From positions 158,826-222,825 of the forward strand of contig NZ_BMMK01000006.1 in the NCBI RefSeq assembly GCF_014645795.1: a DNA stretch of 64,000 nt. The letters are read 5' to 3'. This DNA is from Longimycelium tulufanense. GTDB lineage: Bacteria > Actinomycetota > Actinomycetes > Mycobacteriales > Pseudonocardiaceae. This document shows, piece after piece, positions 52,854 to 61,830 of the stretch. The notes beneath the pieces are model-generated. The model worked only from the letters and a program-made list of their open reading frames with translations. It was not told the DNA's origin and did not search any database. A program made the position numbers and the translations under genes. Within the stretch, counting starts at the first letter, position 1. Each line of letters starts with the position of its first letter.

Positions 52854-53300
52854 TCACGCATACAGGTGGGCACGGATAGCAACCGTGATCTCGGCAGTGG
52901 CCGCGGTGCCCTGGCCGGTCTCGCCATTCGTGACCGTGACCCGACTCGGCCGCACATCCTGAATCCCGGGAACCGAGCCGGGATCGAAGTCATCGAGTAC
53001 CGCGGCCTCGATCTCCTGGCGCAACCCATACACTGCGCGTTCGGCGTTGATCGGGTCACCGGGCGCAATCGCGGACGCCACAATGGTCACTTCGGCGCGG
53101 AGATCAGTGGGCTTGCGGCGCCCCGGGGCCAATGCCCGCGGCTCCAGCTCACTCTCGGTGGTGTCACCGAACCACACCGACCGCGTTCGGGCCTGGTCGG
53201 CGGGGTCGCCGAAGGTCACCGACACCCCGCGGGGCGCCAGTCGCGCCCGAATCCGCTCAAACAATGCGATCTTGACGGCCAGCACCGCCGACACATCCAC
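52854..53300 (-). CDS. Tail terminator-like protein
   Basis: A 148-aa alpha/beta protein between the head-tail connector and the tube gene, the usual location of the tail terminator or second connector. The central part (EVTIVASAIAPGDPINAERAVYGLRQEIEAAV) fits a tail-completion fold. No strong motif. Confidence 0.65.
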   Translation of the reverse strand: MDVSAVLAVKIALFERIRARLAPRGVSVTFGDPADQARTRSVWFGDTTESELEPRALAPGRRKPTDLRAEVTIVASAIAPGDPINAERAVYGLRQEIEAAVLDDFDPGSVPGIQDVRPSRVTVTNGETGQGTAATAEITVAIRAHLYA

Positions 53301-53322
53301 CCCACTTGGTTGTTGTGCGGGT

Positions 53323-53682
53323 TTAGAACGGGGAGCGGATGCGGTAGCGGCTCAGTACGGCGTTGACCTCGGGAAGCGACGTCGGGCGAAACGGCCCACC
53401 AGGCTGGGCCAAGGTCACCTGCCCGTAGTCGGTATTGACCTGAAGCGAGCGATCCGGGATACGCGAGTGGAGATCAATACACCACTGCCGCGCGATCGTG
53501 CGGACAGCCCACCGGATCGCCACCGGCGGCGCCTCCCAGTCCTGCCCGCAATACTCGGTCACCGTCTCCACAGCGAAGGCAATCGCTTCGGACAGCACGG
53601 CATCCGGATACACGTACTCGTCATTCAACCCATCGAGCGCCCGCAGATCCGCCACCGTAGCGTACTGCTCCGCAGCCACCAC
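53323..53682 (-). CDS. Head-tail connector (gp6-like) protein
   Basis: A 119-aa helical protein with the HK97 gp6-type pattern: DLRALDGLND...LSEAIAFAVETVTEYCGQDWE. It lies directly after the capsid gene. It should form a ring below the portal. Confidence 0.78.
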   Translation of the reverse strand: MVAAEQYATVADLRALDGLNDEYVYPDAVLSEAIAFAVETVTEYCGQDWEAPPVAIRWAVRTIARQWCIDLHSRIPDRSLQVNTDYGQVTLAQPGGPFRPTSLPEVNAVLSRYRIRSPF

Positions 53683-53705
53683 ACCCCCTTGACGGCTTCT
53701 GTCAA

Positions 53706-53733
53706 GGGAGGCCCGAGAAGCCCCGAGCCTCCC
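53706..53733 (-). terminator. Hairpin after the capsid gene
   Basis: 7-bp arms GGGAGGC/GCCTCCC with a 14-nt loop in the 59-bp gap after the capsid stop. No strong T-run; it may be an attenuator that keeps capsid expression high. Confidence 0.5.
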
Positions 53734-53741
53734 TCGTTCTC

Positions 53742-55007
53742 TTATTCGGCCGGCGTCTTGTGGCCGAGTGTGCCGATGGCAATCCGCGTGGTGTCGACCA
53801 GCCGGCCGTCAGCGCGCTGCAGGAACCGGAACTTGACCACGTCGTCCTCAAACCCCGCTTCGTCGCTGCGGTCGATCCGCAGCGGGCCGGCCAGCCGCAC
53901 CACGTAGCCGCTCAGATCGCCCCACAGCACGCCCTTGCCCCCGCTCGTCGCGGTGCTGAACGCGGGCATGAACGGATCGGTGAGCACCGGACGCCCCAGG
54001 AACGTGTCGGCCACCTGGCCCACAAGACCGGACTGCCAGAGATACCGGCCGTCGCCGTCCTTGAGCATCCGCATCGCGGCCGCCGTGGTGTCGTGCACCA
54101 CCCACACCGCATTACGCCGCACGAACGACGGCAACACGTGATAGAGCCGGATCAAGTCATCGGCAAACGCCGTATCCACCAGCACCGGCGACACCTGTGC
54201 GGCCGGGATCTCGGCGTTGAGAAGCCCCTCCGGCGCCGCCCCGGTCTCGTCAGGCTTACGCCGCGGTCCGTGCAGGAAGTACCAACCCAGCCGGTCCCCG
54301 ATCTGCGGTCCGGCGTCGGCGGCCAGCCACCCCACCAGGTCCACGGCCGGGTCCACCACGGTTTCATAGGTCAGGGCGGTGATGTGACCGAACTTGTGCG
54401 CCCCGACCATCACCTCATCCGGGGTCGGCGCGGACTCCGCGATGGTCTTGCCCTCCCCGATCGGCTTGTCCGCCGGGTTGTCCGGGTCGAACTTGTGTCC
54501 GATGATGCGCGGCAGGCGAATGTTCTCCCCGGACACCGTGGCCAACGTGCGCGCACCGGCCTGCACCACGGTCGCCCGCTCAAACATCAACTCAGTGAGC
54601 TGGGCATACAGCGTGACCGGGATAACCGGTTTCGCCTCGCCCCGATCCAGCGTGGTCGGGCTGGCGTCCCGCCGCTCCGGCAGCAACTCCAGCGCCGTCC
54701 GGTCCCCCTTGCGGCCCGCCCACATCCGCAGCTCGGTCAGCGCGTCCGGCTGCTCGACCGTCCTGGTTTCCCCGATCAGGGCGTCAAACTTCGCGCGAGC
54801 CTCATCAATCGTCCGCTCGCGCTCCAGCGCGGCGACCCCGTCCCGAATCCGGGCGTCATAGTCCGCGATCTCAGACAACAGCCGCTGCTCGGTCTCCCGC
54901 TCGGCCGCGTCCATCTCCCGACCGGCGGCCCGCTCCCACAACTCGCGTAGCTCCGCCGTAGCGTGCTCGCGCGCCTCGAAATTGGCGCGAATCGTTGCCG
55001 CGTCCAA
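53742..55007 (-). CDS. Major capsid protein (HK97 fold)
   Basis: A 421-aa protein. The N-terminal delta-like coiled coil (residues 1-85) would be removed by the prohead protease. The rest has the HK97 spine and P-domain look (LRMWAGRKGDR..., E-loop near VIPVTLYAQLTELMFERATVV, and YLWQSGLVGQVADTFLGRPVLTDP). It builds the icosahedral shell. Confidence 0.9.
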   Translation of the reverse strand: MDAATIRANFEAREHATAELRELWERAAGREMDAAERETEQRLLSEIADYDARIRDGVAALERERTIDEARAKFDALIGETRTVEQPDALTELRMWAGRKGDRTALELLPERRDASPTTLDRGEAKPVIPVTLYAQLTELMFERATVVQAGARTLATVSGENIRLPRIIGHKFDPDNPADKPIGEGKTIAESAPTPDEVMVGAHKFGHITALTYETVVDPAVDLVGWLAADAGPQIGDRLGWYFLHGPRRKPDETGAAPEGLLNAEIPAAQVSPVLVDTAFADDLIRLYHVLPSFVRRNAVWVVHDTTAAAMRMLKDGDGRYLWQSGLVGQVADTFLGRPVLTDPFMPAFSTATSGGKGVLWGDLSGYVVRLAGPLRIDRSDEAGFEDDVVKFRFLQRADGRLVDTTRIAIGTLGHKTPAE

Positions 55008-55019
55008 TCATCCCCCTCG

Positions 55020-55619
55020 TTACTTCATGCGAGCACGGACCAGAGCCGACGCGGCGAAACGCGTGGGGTCCCATGCCACAGACACAGAAACTCGCTCCCG
55101 GCGGGCGGCTTCCAGCGACCGCAACGCCACCGAGGTATCCAGATAGGCCGGCAGCGTCACCGGTCCCAGCTCCACAACCTCCATCTGCCGGATGACCCGC
55201 ACCGGCAGCCCACCCGGTTCGGCCGGTTCCTCCCACGCCGTGTCGGTGGCGCGGAAGGTGAACGAGCTGCCGCGCACGTCGCGCCGCTCGATCAGTTCCG
55301 CCACGTCCGCCCCGATCGAGGTCCGCGGCAGGTCGATCTCATACCAGCCACCGACCTCGTCCTCACCCACGCGCAACGTGGCGGCCGCGGTCCGGCCCAG
55401 CAACGCACGAGCGTCGTGATTGAACGTGGCCACGATGTCGGTGCCGCCGGACAGTGACTCCGCGCCCGCACCGGTCTCGATCCGCTCCCGGAACCCACCC
55501 AAGTCAAGGGAGAGCGCACCGAAGACGTAGGCATAGCCCCGGGCCACCGCACGCCCCGACTCCGCCCGGACCAGCTCCACCGGTCGCGCCCAGTCCCGGC
55601 GCTCCGTCTCCCCACTCAT
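55020..55619 (-). CDS. HK97 prohead protease (U35/S78 type)
   Basis: A 199-aa maturation protease. The AFNHDARALLGR-like segment (TFNHDARALLGRTAAATLRV near 89-108) holds the catalytic-type histidine, and EERRDVRGSSFTFRA-like RRDVRGSSFTFRAT near 140-153 the serine. It lies between portal and capsid. It overlaps the portal gene by 4 nt. Confidence 0.88.
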   Translation of the reverse strand: MSGETERRDWARPVELVRAESGRAVARGYAYVFGALSLDLGGFRERIETGAGAESLSGGTDIVATFNHDARALLGRTAAATLRVGEDEVGGWYEIDLPRTSIGADVAELIERRDVRGSSFTFRATDTAWEEPAEPGGLPVRVIRQMEVVELGPVTLPAYLDTSVALRSLEAARRERVSVSVAWDPTRFAASALVRARMK

Positions 55620-56908
55620 GTCGCGCGGTCCTCCCGGTCCTGGTCCTCCTCCACCGCGGAGCGCGCTCCGGGCGGTTGGTTGGTGGGTACCGGCCCGGCC
55701 GGGGTGAGCAGGGCCTGACTCATCGGCACCTGGGGATAGCCGGCGTAATCGTTGTCCAGCGGCGGGAGATCTTCCAGTGCGCGGACCTCCGCCGGGGTGT
55801 AGATGCCGGATTGGATGCCCTGCCGGTAAATCTCCATGCGATCCTTGGCCGACCCGCGCAACAGCCCCTCGGCGTTAAACTTGGTGAACGCCCGCCGACG
55901 CCCGTACTGAAGTTGGATCAACCGATCGAACCCGGTTTCGATCCGTTCCAACCACGGCCGCAGCGAGTACATGACGAACGCCAACCCCTGTTCGGCCAAG
56001 CCCGAGCCCCACGACGTTGACCCGCTGGCGTCCCCGATCAGGTGCGGCGGCACCCCGAACAGCCGCGCGATGTCGGCAACCTGAAACTGCCGCGTCTGCA
56101 GAAACTGCGCCTCATCCGGGGCGATACTGATCGTCTTCAGCTTCACACCCTCGATCAGCACCGCAGGGTTGTGCCGCTTCCGCGCTCCCCCAAAGGTCTT
56201 ACGCCAATGGGCTTGTGCCGCTGCGATTCCCTCCGGCGACATCGCACCGGGAACCTCCAACGCCACTTGGGGAACCGCACCCTCAGTGAAGAACCGCGCC
56301 CCAAACTCCTGTGCCGACATCGCCAACCCGATCGTCTCCCGGGCGGCGCGGACCGGGGACACGCCCTCCAGCTCCCCGGGCAGCGTCATACCCCGCAGGT
56401 GCACCACCTCACGCGGGGTCAGCGTGCCGATCACCTCGCGCCGCGCCTGGGACCCGGCCGACGACACCTGGTACACCAGCGTCTTGGTTCCGGCGCGCGT
56501 GCGCTCATAGCGTGGCGTGATCCGTCGGGGGTCCAACACGTCCAGCGCCGCAATGTCCGCGCCGGCCCACGACACCGCGATGTAGGCGTTACCGGCCAGC
56601 AGAAGGGACGTCATCACCTGGGAGAGCCACGTCAACCGGTCAGTGTCGGGGTTGGGCTGCTCAATCCACGGTGGACGAGTGGAGAGTTCGCGCCGGCCGC
56701 CGTCAGCGGTCCGGCGATAGACGTCGATCGGCAGCGTCGCCACCGAATCCGCCAGCAGCCGCACGCACGCGTAGACGGCCGTGATCGTGAGCGCCGAGTG
56801 CATGGTCACCCGGGGCGACTCGGCCGGCAGCCCGGCCGCCACGTCCGCGCTCGTGCGTGCAGCGGTGACGTCACGGGCGCGGCGCTCGAACGCCGCCGCC
56901 CACATCAC
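55616..56908 (-). CDS. Portal protein (HK97 family)
   Basis: A 430-aa portal. The segments VYACVRLLADSVATLPIDVYR (about 49-69), LLLAGNAYIAV (about 106) and VPPHLIGDASGSTSWGSGLAEQ (about 286-307) are typical. It forms the dodecameric DNA channel at the head vertex. ATG overlap with the preceding gene. Confidence 0.92.
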   Translation of the reverse strand: MMWAAAFERRARDVTAARTSADVAAGLPAESPRVTMHSALTITAVYACVRLLADSVATLPIDVYRRTADGGRRELSTRPPWIEQPNPDTDRLTWLSQVMTSLLLAGNAYIAVSWAGADIAALDVLDPRRITPRYERTRAGTKTLVYQVSSAGSQARREVIGTLTPREVVHLRGMTLPGELEGVSPVRAARETIGLAMSAQEFGARFFTEGAVPQVALEVPGAMSPEGIAAAQAHWRKTFGGARKRHNPAVLIEGVKLKTISIAPDEAQFLQTRQFQVADIARLFGVPPHLIGDASGSTSWGSGLAEQGLAFVMYSLRPWLERIETGFDRLIQLQYGRRRAFTKFNAEGLLRGSAKDRMEIYRQGIQSGIYTPAEVRALEDLPPLDNDYAGYPQVPMSQALLTPAGPVPTNQPPGARSAVEEDQDREDRAT

Positions 56909-57129
56909 CCCTCACCCCCACGCGCGGCCGACCACCCCAGCAACGCTGCCGTGCCGATCAGCAGCAGTCCGCCGACGACTAGGCCGGCCGGAACGCTCAC
57001 CAGCGCCACACCCACCGCGACGAGCACCACGCCCGCGTGATGGAACGCGGAACTCAGCCGGGCCGGCGTGGTTACCAGCCACCGCAAGGCAGCCCAGACC
57101 GTTCGCCTCCTGTGCAGCACTCCGGCCAC
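56905..57129 (-). CDS. Small membrane protein between terminase and portal
   Basis: A 74-aa protein from GTG 57129, with two hydrophobic helices (VVLVAVGVALVSVPAGLVVGGLLLIGTAALLG, about 35-66). It lies 4 bp after the terminase stop with a GAGGG just upstream. Function unknown; the frame is open to 57165 in the terminase gene. Confidence 0.6.
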   Translation of the reverse strand: MAGVLHRRRTVWAALRWLVTTPARLSSAFHHAGVVLVAVGVALVSVPAGLVVGGLLLIGTAALLGWSAARGGEG

Positions 57130-57133
57130 CCCC

Positions 57134-58645
57134 TCACCCGGCCAACGCCTGATAAATGCCGTCAAAATCGGTATGTGGTTCCTCCCGCCACGCCTTGGCG
57201 TGATGCACCGCGATCACCCACGCCACCGCGAGATCAATACGGCGCTTAGAGGATTTGTGTTCCTTGGTGATGCGCTGCCCGTGCCGGTCCTCCCGCACCA
57301 CCGCGTTTGCCACGTGCCGCGCCAACGCCGGATCACCGTCGTGACTGCACCGCTGATCCATCACCAGGTCGTAGGCGGTCTGCGTCGCCGGACAGATCCG
57401 AGCCAACGAATTGGTCGGAAACTCCACGATCGGCAACCCCTCACCCGCAAGGGTTTCTAGGGTCTCCTCAAAGTAGTACGGATCAGCGATGATCTCCTTA
57501 ACCCGGTAGGCCTGGGAAATCTCGCGCAGGCGCGTCTTCACTTCCTCGCGGGGCGTGCGCCAATGCCGATCCTCGATCGGCGCTTCCCAGTGCCCCAAAA
57601 CGCTCGCGTGAAGGTCATCGAGCCGCACACCGACAATAGCTGTGGAGTCACCACGGTGCGCCCCGTCAAACCCGACCACGATCTCATCCCCCGGACGCAG
57701 TGGCTTCGACCGATCCTCGATCGTCTCCCACGCGCCGAACGGCAGCCACGAGGTTCCCGAGTGGACGAACTCCGACAGGAAGTACATCCGAAACTCGGCT
57801 TCCGACTGCTGCCGGAGTTGCGCCCGAAGGTAATCCTCGGAGATCAGCCCCTCGACCAACATCGGGTTGCACCGGTGCCAGACCGCGGGATCAGTGTGGT
57901 CGACGGTCTCACCCGGCTCCGGCGCCCACGACCGGTAGAACAGGGTCGGATCCGGTTCCTCCCCGGCGTTCGCTCGCCGGCCCCGCTCGCAGAGCACGGC
58001 GAACGGGCCATCGGCCCGGTTGGACGCGGTGGACAGCACCCACACCATGGGTGCCTTTCGGGTGCCCGCACTCGTCGTGATCGCGGCATACAGATCCGAC
58101 GTCTTGGCAAACCCGTACTCGTCGATCGTCCCGGCCGAGACGTTCAGACCCACTGCGCGGTCCGCATCCGCGCTGATCACCCGATAGACACCCAGGTTGC
58201 GCGGGTACTGGATCTCGTTCCGGCGAACGATCAGCCGTTTGGACAACTCCGGCGACTGCTGAACCATCTGCCGCGCCGTGTCGAACACCATGCGCGCCTG
58301 GTTCCGGTCGTTGGCGGCTGACACAATCTGTGGCTGCCGGTCCGCACCCGGAAACATCAAGTGGTACAGCATCAACGCCGCGCCCAGCGTCGACTTACCC
58401 TGTTTCCGCGCCACATTGACGACACACAACGTGTGCTTCCGCCGACCATCCTCGCTCAGCCGGTACGCCTCCAGCAGAAGAAGCTTCTGCCAGCGGCGCA
58501 ACAGAAACGGCTGACCGGCGTGCGTGTGCACCAACCGGCAAAACCGCTCGATAAACTCAATGACCTTCCACCCCTCCGTGGGGTAGTCGATCTCAGGAAA
58601 CTCAGCGCGCAGCGCGGCGCGATACGACACAACATCGAACGCCAC
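57134..58645 (-). CDS. Terminase large subunit
   Basis: A 503-aa terminase. Walker A is VARKQGKST near 78 and Walker B is GTIDEYGF near 172. The C-terminal nuclease has GFDGAHRGDSTAIVG near 311 and later acidic residues (ADPYYF). It packages DNA into the head. ATG start. Confidence 0.95.
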   Translation of the reverse strand: MAFDVVSYRAALRAEFPEIDYPTEGWKVIEFIERFCRLVHTHAGQPFLLRRWQKLLLLEAYRLSEDGRRKHTLCVVNVARKQGKSTLGAALMLYHLMFPGADRQPQIVSAANDRNQARMVFDTARQMVQQSPELSKRLIVRRNEIQYPRNLGVYRVISADADRAVGLNVSAGTIDEYGFAKTSDLYAAITTSAGTRKAPMVWVLSTASNRADGPFAVLCERGRRANAGEEPDPTLFYRSWAPEPGETVDHTDPAVWHRCNPMLVEGLISEDYLRAQLRQQSEAEFRMYFLSEFVHSGTSWLPFGAWETIEDRSKPLRPGDEIVVGFDGAHRGDSTAIVGVRLDDLHASVLGHWEAPIEDRHWRTPREEVKTRLREISQAYRVKEIIADPYYFEETLETLAGEGLPIVEFPTNSLARICPATQTAYDLVMDQRCSHDGDPALARHVANAVVREDRHGQRITKEHKSSKRRIDLAVAWVIAVHHAKAWREEPHTDFDGIYQALAG

Positions 58646-58668
58646 CCGCGCGGCACCCCCTCACCGCC

Positions 58669-58746
58669 TGGCGGGTCGCTCACGACTCGAACGCGAACCT
58701 TCCGGTTTTGGAAGACCGGACGCTCTCCCCTTTGAGCTAGCGACCC
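58669..58746 (-). tRNA. tRNA with encoded CCA and 8-nt anticodon loop (tRNA-Trp-like)
   Basis: The leftward 78-nt cloverleaf has a 7-bp acceptor stem (GGGTCGC/GCGACCC), D stem GCTC/GAGC, T stem TCGCG/CGTGA with loop TTCGAGT, discriminator G and encoded CCA. The anticodon arm is odd: the stem TCCGGT/ACCGGA has 6 pairs and the loop CTTCCAAA (58707-58714) 8 nt. The normal Trp loop is CTCCAAA, so this reads as tRNA-Trp (CCA) with one extra T; TCC (Gly) is the alternative. It lies 23 bp before the terminase gene. Confidence 0.8.
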
Positions 58747-58798
58747 TTAAGAATCCGGGTGCTCCGCGAACAACACCAGACAACACAACCCAACCGCG

Positions 58799-58900
58799 CT
58801 ACGGCGGCCGTTCCGGAGGCAGCGCGCCGACCAGAGCCGCGCCGCCGGTCGAAAACAGCAGGGTCGACAGGTCCACCACGGGCGCACCGCGGAGCCGCAT
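58799..58900 (-). CDS. Possible 33-aa protein
   Basis: A 33-codon frame (MRLRGAPVVDLST...) between the small terminase gene and the tRNA. Composition is protein-like with a hydrophobic middle, but there is no clear ribosome site. It may be a small structural or leader peptide. Confidence 0.3.
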   Translation of the reverse strand: MRLRGAPVVDLSTLLFSTGGAALVGALPPERPP

Positions 58901-58909
58901 CGGGTCGGG

Positions 58910-59251
58910 CTACTCAAAGAACTCGTCTGCCGGATCATGCTCCGGCGTCTCACTCGTCGCCGCGAACGGCCGCAACATCTTCTCCGCGTCCAACACGAAC
59001 CGCAGCAACGGATGCGCCACCGGCGTCCCGGCCGTACCGATGACCGTCAGCCCGTCCCGCTCAACCTCGGCGTACATCGCCCGGCGCAGGCTTTCCAGGT
59101 CTTCCAACGGAGTTTGCGGGTCCCGCACCGCGGTCCCCACGGCCCGGAGCCGACGCGAGCGGCGTTTCCGGCACGCGGGTGAACACGTCAACCGGGCGCG
59201 AGCATCGCCGGCCGGCAGTTCCGCCCCGCACTCCGTACAGACGCGCCTCAC
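58910..59251 (-). CDS. Terminase small subunit-like protein
   Basis: A 113-aa protein. The N-terminal zinc ribbon (CTECGAELPAGDARARLTCSPACR, about 5-28) is followed by a helical region with GTPVAHPLLRFVLDAEKML, recalling the late part of P27-type small terminases. The GTG overlaps the kinase gene's stop (GTGA). Upstream of the large subunit by two elements. It would recognise phage DNA for packaging. Confidence 0.65.
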   Translation of the reverse strand: MRRVCTECGAELPAGDARARLTCSPACRKRRSRRLRAVGTAVRDPQTPLEDLESLRRAMYAEVERDGLTVIGTAGTPVAHPLLRFVLDAEKMLRPFAATSETPEHDPADEFFE

Positions 59252-59763
59252 GGCCCACCCCCGCCGGACACGCGCTCGTCCCGGTCGTCCGGCACGTACG
59301 CCCGAAACCACGCCGACACCGCGTCACGCCACTCCGGGGGCCGCTCGGCCAACGCACGGGCCAAACAGATCCGTTCCGGGGTCTCGACCACCACCACACG
59401 GGCGCCGAACCGCTCCCGGTACTCCGCGCGCTCCTGCCGGGTCGGCGCGCCCTTCACCACCCACACCCGCCGGGCGTGCGGCAGCCGCGCCATCCCCGGA
59501 CCGATGTTCGGCGCGGCCACTTCCCGCAGGATCGCGTTCCGCGCCCGGATCACGTACCGGCGAAGGAAGTGCGACCGCCCCGCACCACCCAGCGCGGCAA
59601 TCAGCGCGTCGTAGTCCACCACCATGTCACCCGCGCGCATGTGCTCACGAACGAACGTCGACTTGCCCGCACACGGAGAACCAGCGACGAGGATCACCTG
59701 GGAACGCTGAGCGCCGTTCGCCGGAGCAGCCCAACGAGCAGACGGCCGGGCAAAGAAGCTCAT
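59248..59763 (-). CDS. P-loop kinase (polynucleotide-kinase-like AAA NTPase)
   Basis: A 171-aa P-loop protein. Walker A is VAGSPCAGKSTFVREH (about 27-42), followed by DYDAL near 50 and a helical lid region. The C-terminal part (TRQERAEYRERFGARVVVVETPERICLARALAERP) fits the AAA_33/polynucleotide-kinase pattern. The ATG at 59763 has GAGGGGG 8 nt upstream. It is the first gene of the late operon; it might repair or label DNA ends during packaging. Confidence 0.75.
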   Translation of the reverse strand: MSFFARPSARWAAPANGAQRSQVILVAGSPCAGKSTFVREHMRAGDMVVDYDALIAALGGAGRSHFLRRYVIRARNAILREVAAPNIGPGMARLPHARRVWVVKGAPTRQERAEYRERFGARVVVVETPERICLARALAERPPEWRDAVSAWFRAYVPDDRDERVSGGGGP

Positions 59764-60115
59764 GCACAGGACCCCCTCATCGTCAAGCCACCAGAAGCGA
59801 AAACACAGAGCGTAACCGCCACCGAACGTGGCACTGGCTCTACAAATGAGTGCTGGGACCACCTACCGGATAGGTGCGGCCCCGCTGGGCGGTGGTTCGG
59901 GTGTGTGTTGGCCCCCGGCCGGTGCGTACCCCCGACCGCGAAGTTCAGGGCAGGCGGTTCACCGGGACGGTGGGTGGGCTGAGCGCCGCATGCGGGTAGG
60001 CTCGGCGCGTAGGCTGGGGTTGTCGAGGGTGTTTCGCACGTCGGCGTCGGTGTCGATGTCGTCCTCGGCGTACCGCGGATACCGGTTCGGGCCGGCCCGG
60101 GACGGGAGCGACGCC
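59764..60115. other. Divergent intergenic region at the late-operon start
   Basis: About 350 bp. It must hold the promoter for the late operon and one for the rightward hypothetical gene. The segment CCACCAGAAGCGAAAAC (59791-59807) recurs at 63810-63826 with one change. No gene is convincing. Confidence 0.4.
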
Positions 60116-60421
60116 ATGGCGTCCGAGTACACACGGGAGAAGACCACCAGCCAGCTGGTGGTGTGGACAGAGCTCGTCCAGGCACTCGACCAGCTCGATA
60201 TGGCCTGGGGGAAGGTTCGGGAGGCCGGGCCCCAGGTCCGGGAGTCCCTGCAGTTGCCGGGCAACGTGGCCGTCGCCCTGGTCCAGGCTGGGGGCCGGGC
60301 AGCCGACGCGCTGGCCGGCGTCGCGGAGGTCCTGGCGCAGCAGGGTGACAGCGGTGGCGCCTTCGAGGACCTGGCGGCCGCCCAACAGCAGATCGCCGAG
60401 AACTGGCCGACCAGAAAGTAG
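60116..60421 (+). CDS. Hypothetical helical protein
   Basis: A 101-aa protein of long amphipathic helices (LVVWTELVQALDQLDMAWGKV and LAGVAEVLAQQGD) with GGGAG 8 nt before the ATG. It may be a coiled-coil or four-helix protein. The strand is opposite to the phage late genes, and it is grouped with the desaturase in a host-like block. Confidence 0.6.
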   Translation: MASEYTREKTTSQLVVWTELVQALDQLDMAWGKVREAGPQVRESLQLPGNVAVALVQAGGRAADALAGVAEVLAQQGDSGGAFEDLAAAQQQIAENWPTRK

Positions 60422-60641
60422 CGACTCGCCGCAGTCGGCACCTGATCAGCGCCTCCCCGACGACTCGGCCCGGTCCTGCGGCTACATTCAGTCATCGAAT
60501 GCGCACGATGTGTGCCCTGGCGTCGATGCCGTCTCGTGTATCGCTGTCAGGTTCACGGCGACGGATAGCGGCGGCTCGGCCCGGGTATCCCGATGACGCG
60601 ACGGTGCGGACGTTCTCCGCCCGCAGGCCTTCCCGAGAGCG

Positions 60642-61694
60642 GTGACGATTATGAGGGCAACCGAAGTCTTCCCAACAGGTTCTCTCCGGGCCGGGGGCGG
60701 CAGTGACTTCGCGGAGCTGGCCCGACTGGTCAGGCGCGCAGGGCTGCTGCGGCGACGATACGGGTACTACGCGGCGCGGATCACGGTCAACGTCGTGCTG
60801 CTGGCCGCCGGTGCGGTGGTGTTCGTGCTGCTGGGCGACTCCTGGTGGCAGCTGCTGACCGCGGTGTTCTTCGCGGTGGTGTTCACCCAGTTGGCGTTTG
60901 TCGGCCATGATGCCGGCCACCGGCAGATCTTCCGCTCCCGGCGGGCCAACGACCTCGTCGGCCACATCCACGGTGTCCTCACCGGGATCAGCTACCGGTG
61001 GTGGGTCAGCAAGCACAACCGGCACCATGCCAACCCCAACCACGCCGGCGACGATCCCGACATCGACATCCCCGCGCTGGCGTTCAGCCCGGAGCAGGCC
61101 CGCGGTAAGCGGGGCGTGCTGCGATGGGTGGTCAAGTACCAGGCGTTTCTGTTCCTCCCGCTGCTGCTGGCCGAGGCGGTGATGCTGCGCATCGCCAGCG
61201 TCCAGGCCGTACTACGCCGCGAGGTCCGATCCGCCACCACCGAGGCAACCTGGTTGGTGCTGCATATCGTGGGCTACCTGGCCGCGGTGTTCCTGGTGCT
61301 CTCCCCGGTCAAGGCGGTGCTGTTCATCCTGGTGCACCAGGGCCTGATGGGCGTCTACCTCGGATGCTCGTTCGCCCCCAATCACAAGGGCATGCCAGTC
61401 ATCGCCGAGGGCCAGCGTCTGGACTTTCTACGCAAGCAGGTGCTCACCTCCCGCGACGTCGTCGGCGGCCGGTGGGTGGACTTCCTCCTCGGCGGCCTGA
61501 ACTACCAGATCGAGCATCATCTGTTCCCCAACATGCCCCGACCCAACCTGCGCCGCGCCCAACCCCTCGTGCGCCGCTTCTGCCAACGGCACGGCATCTC
61601 CTACACCCAATGCGGGCTGCTGCGCTCCTACGCCTGGGTGCTGCGCCATCTGCACGCCGTGGGCGCACCCCTGCGCAAGCCGGTGCCCGCGTAG
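60642..61694 (+). CDS. Membrane fatty acid desaturase
   Basis: A 350-aa integral membrane desaturase. The three histidine boxes are present: GHDAGHRQIF near 89, KHNRHHANPNH near 126 and YQIEHHLFPNMPR near 292. The QIEHH form is typical of front-end/acyl-lipid desaturases. It should introduce a double bond into an acyl chain, with a di-iron site. About four membrane helices. The GTG start (ATG 60651 possible) is 220 bp after the previous gene. The location inside a prophage is unusual. Confidence 0.9.
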   Translation: MTIMRATEVFPTGSLRAGGGSDFAELARLVRRAGLLRRRYGYYAARITVNVVLLAAGAVVFVLLGDSWWQLLTAVFFAVVFTQLAFVGHDAGHRQIFRSRRANDLVGHIHGVLTGISYRWWVSKHNRHHANPNHAGDDPDIDIPALAFSPEQARGKRGVLRWVVKYQAFLFLPLLLAEAVMLRIASVQAVLRREVRSATTEATWLVLHIVGYLAAVFLVLSPVKAVLFILVHQGLMGVYLGCSFAPNHKGMPVIAEGQRLDFLRKQVLTSRDVVGGRWVDFLLGGLNYQIEHHLFPNMPRPNLRRAQPLVRRFCQRHGISYTQCGLLRSYAWVLRHLHAVGAPLRKPVPA

Positions 61695-61830
61695 GGCAGG
61701 CATGCCCCGCCGGGCACGGTCACCGGAGCACCGCGCATCCCTGGGTCCGCTGCGACGCGGGCCTCCACTGGACTCAATCCACGATCCCCGGCCCCGACAG
61801 GCGGGCCGGAGGCGGGAGCTCTGAACCACG

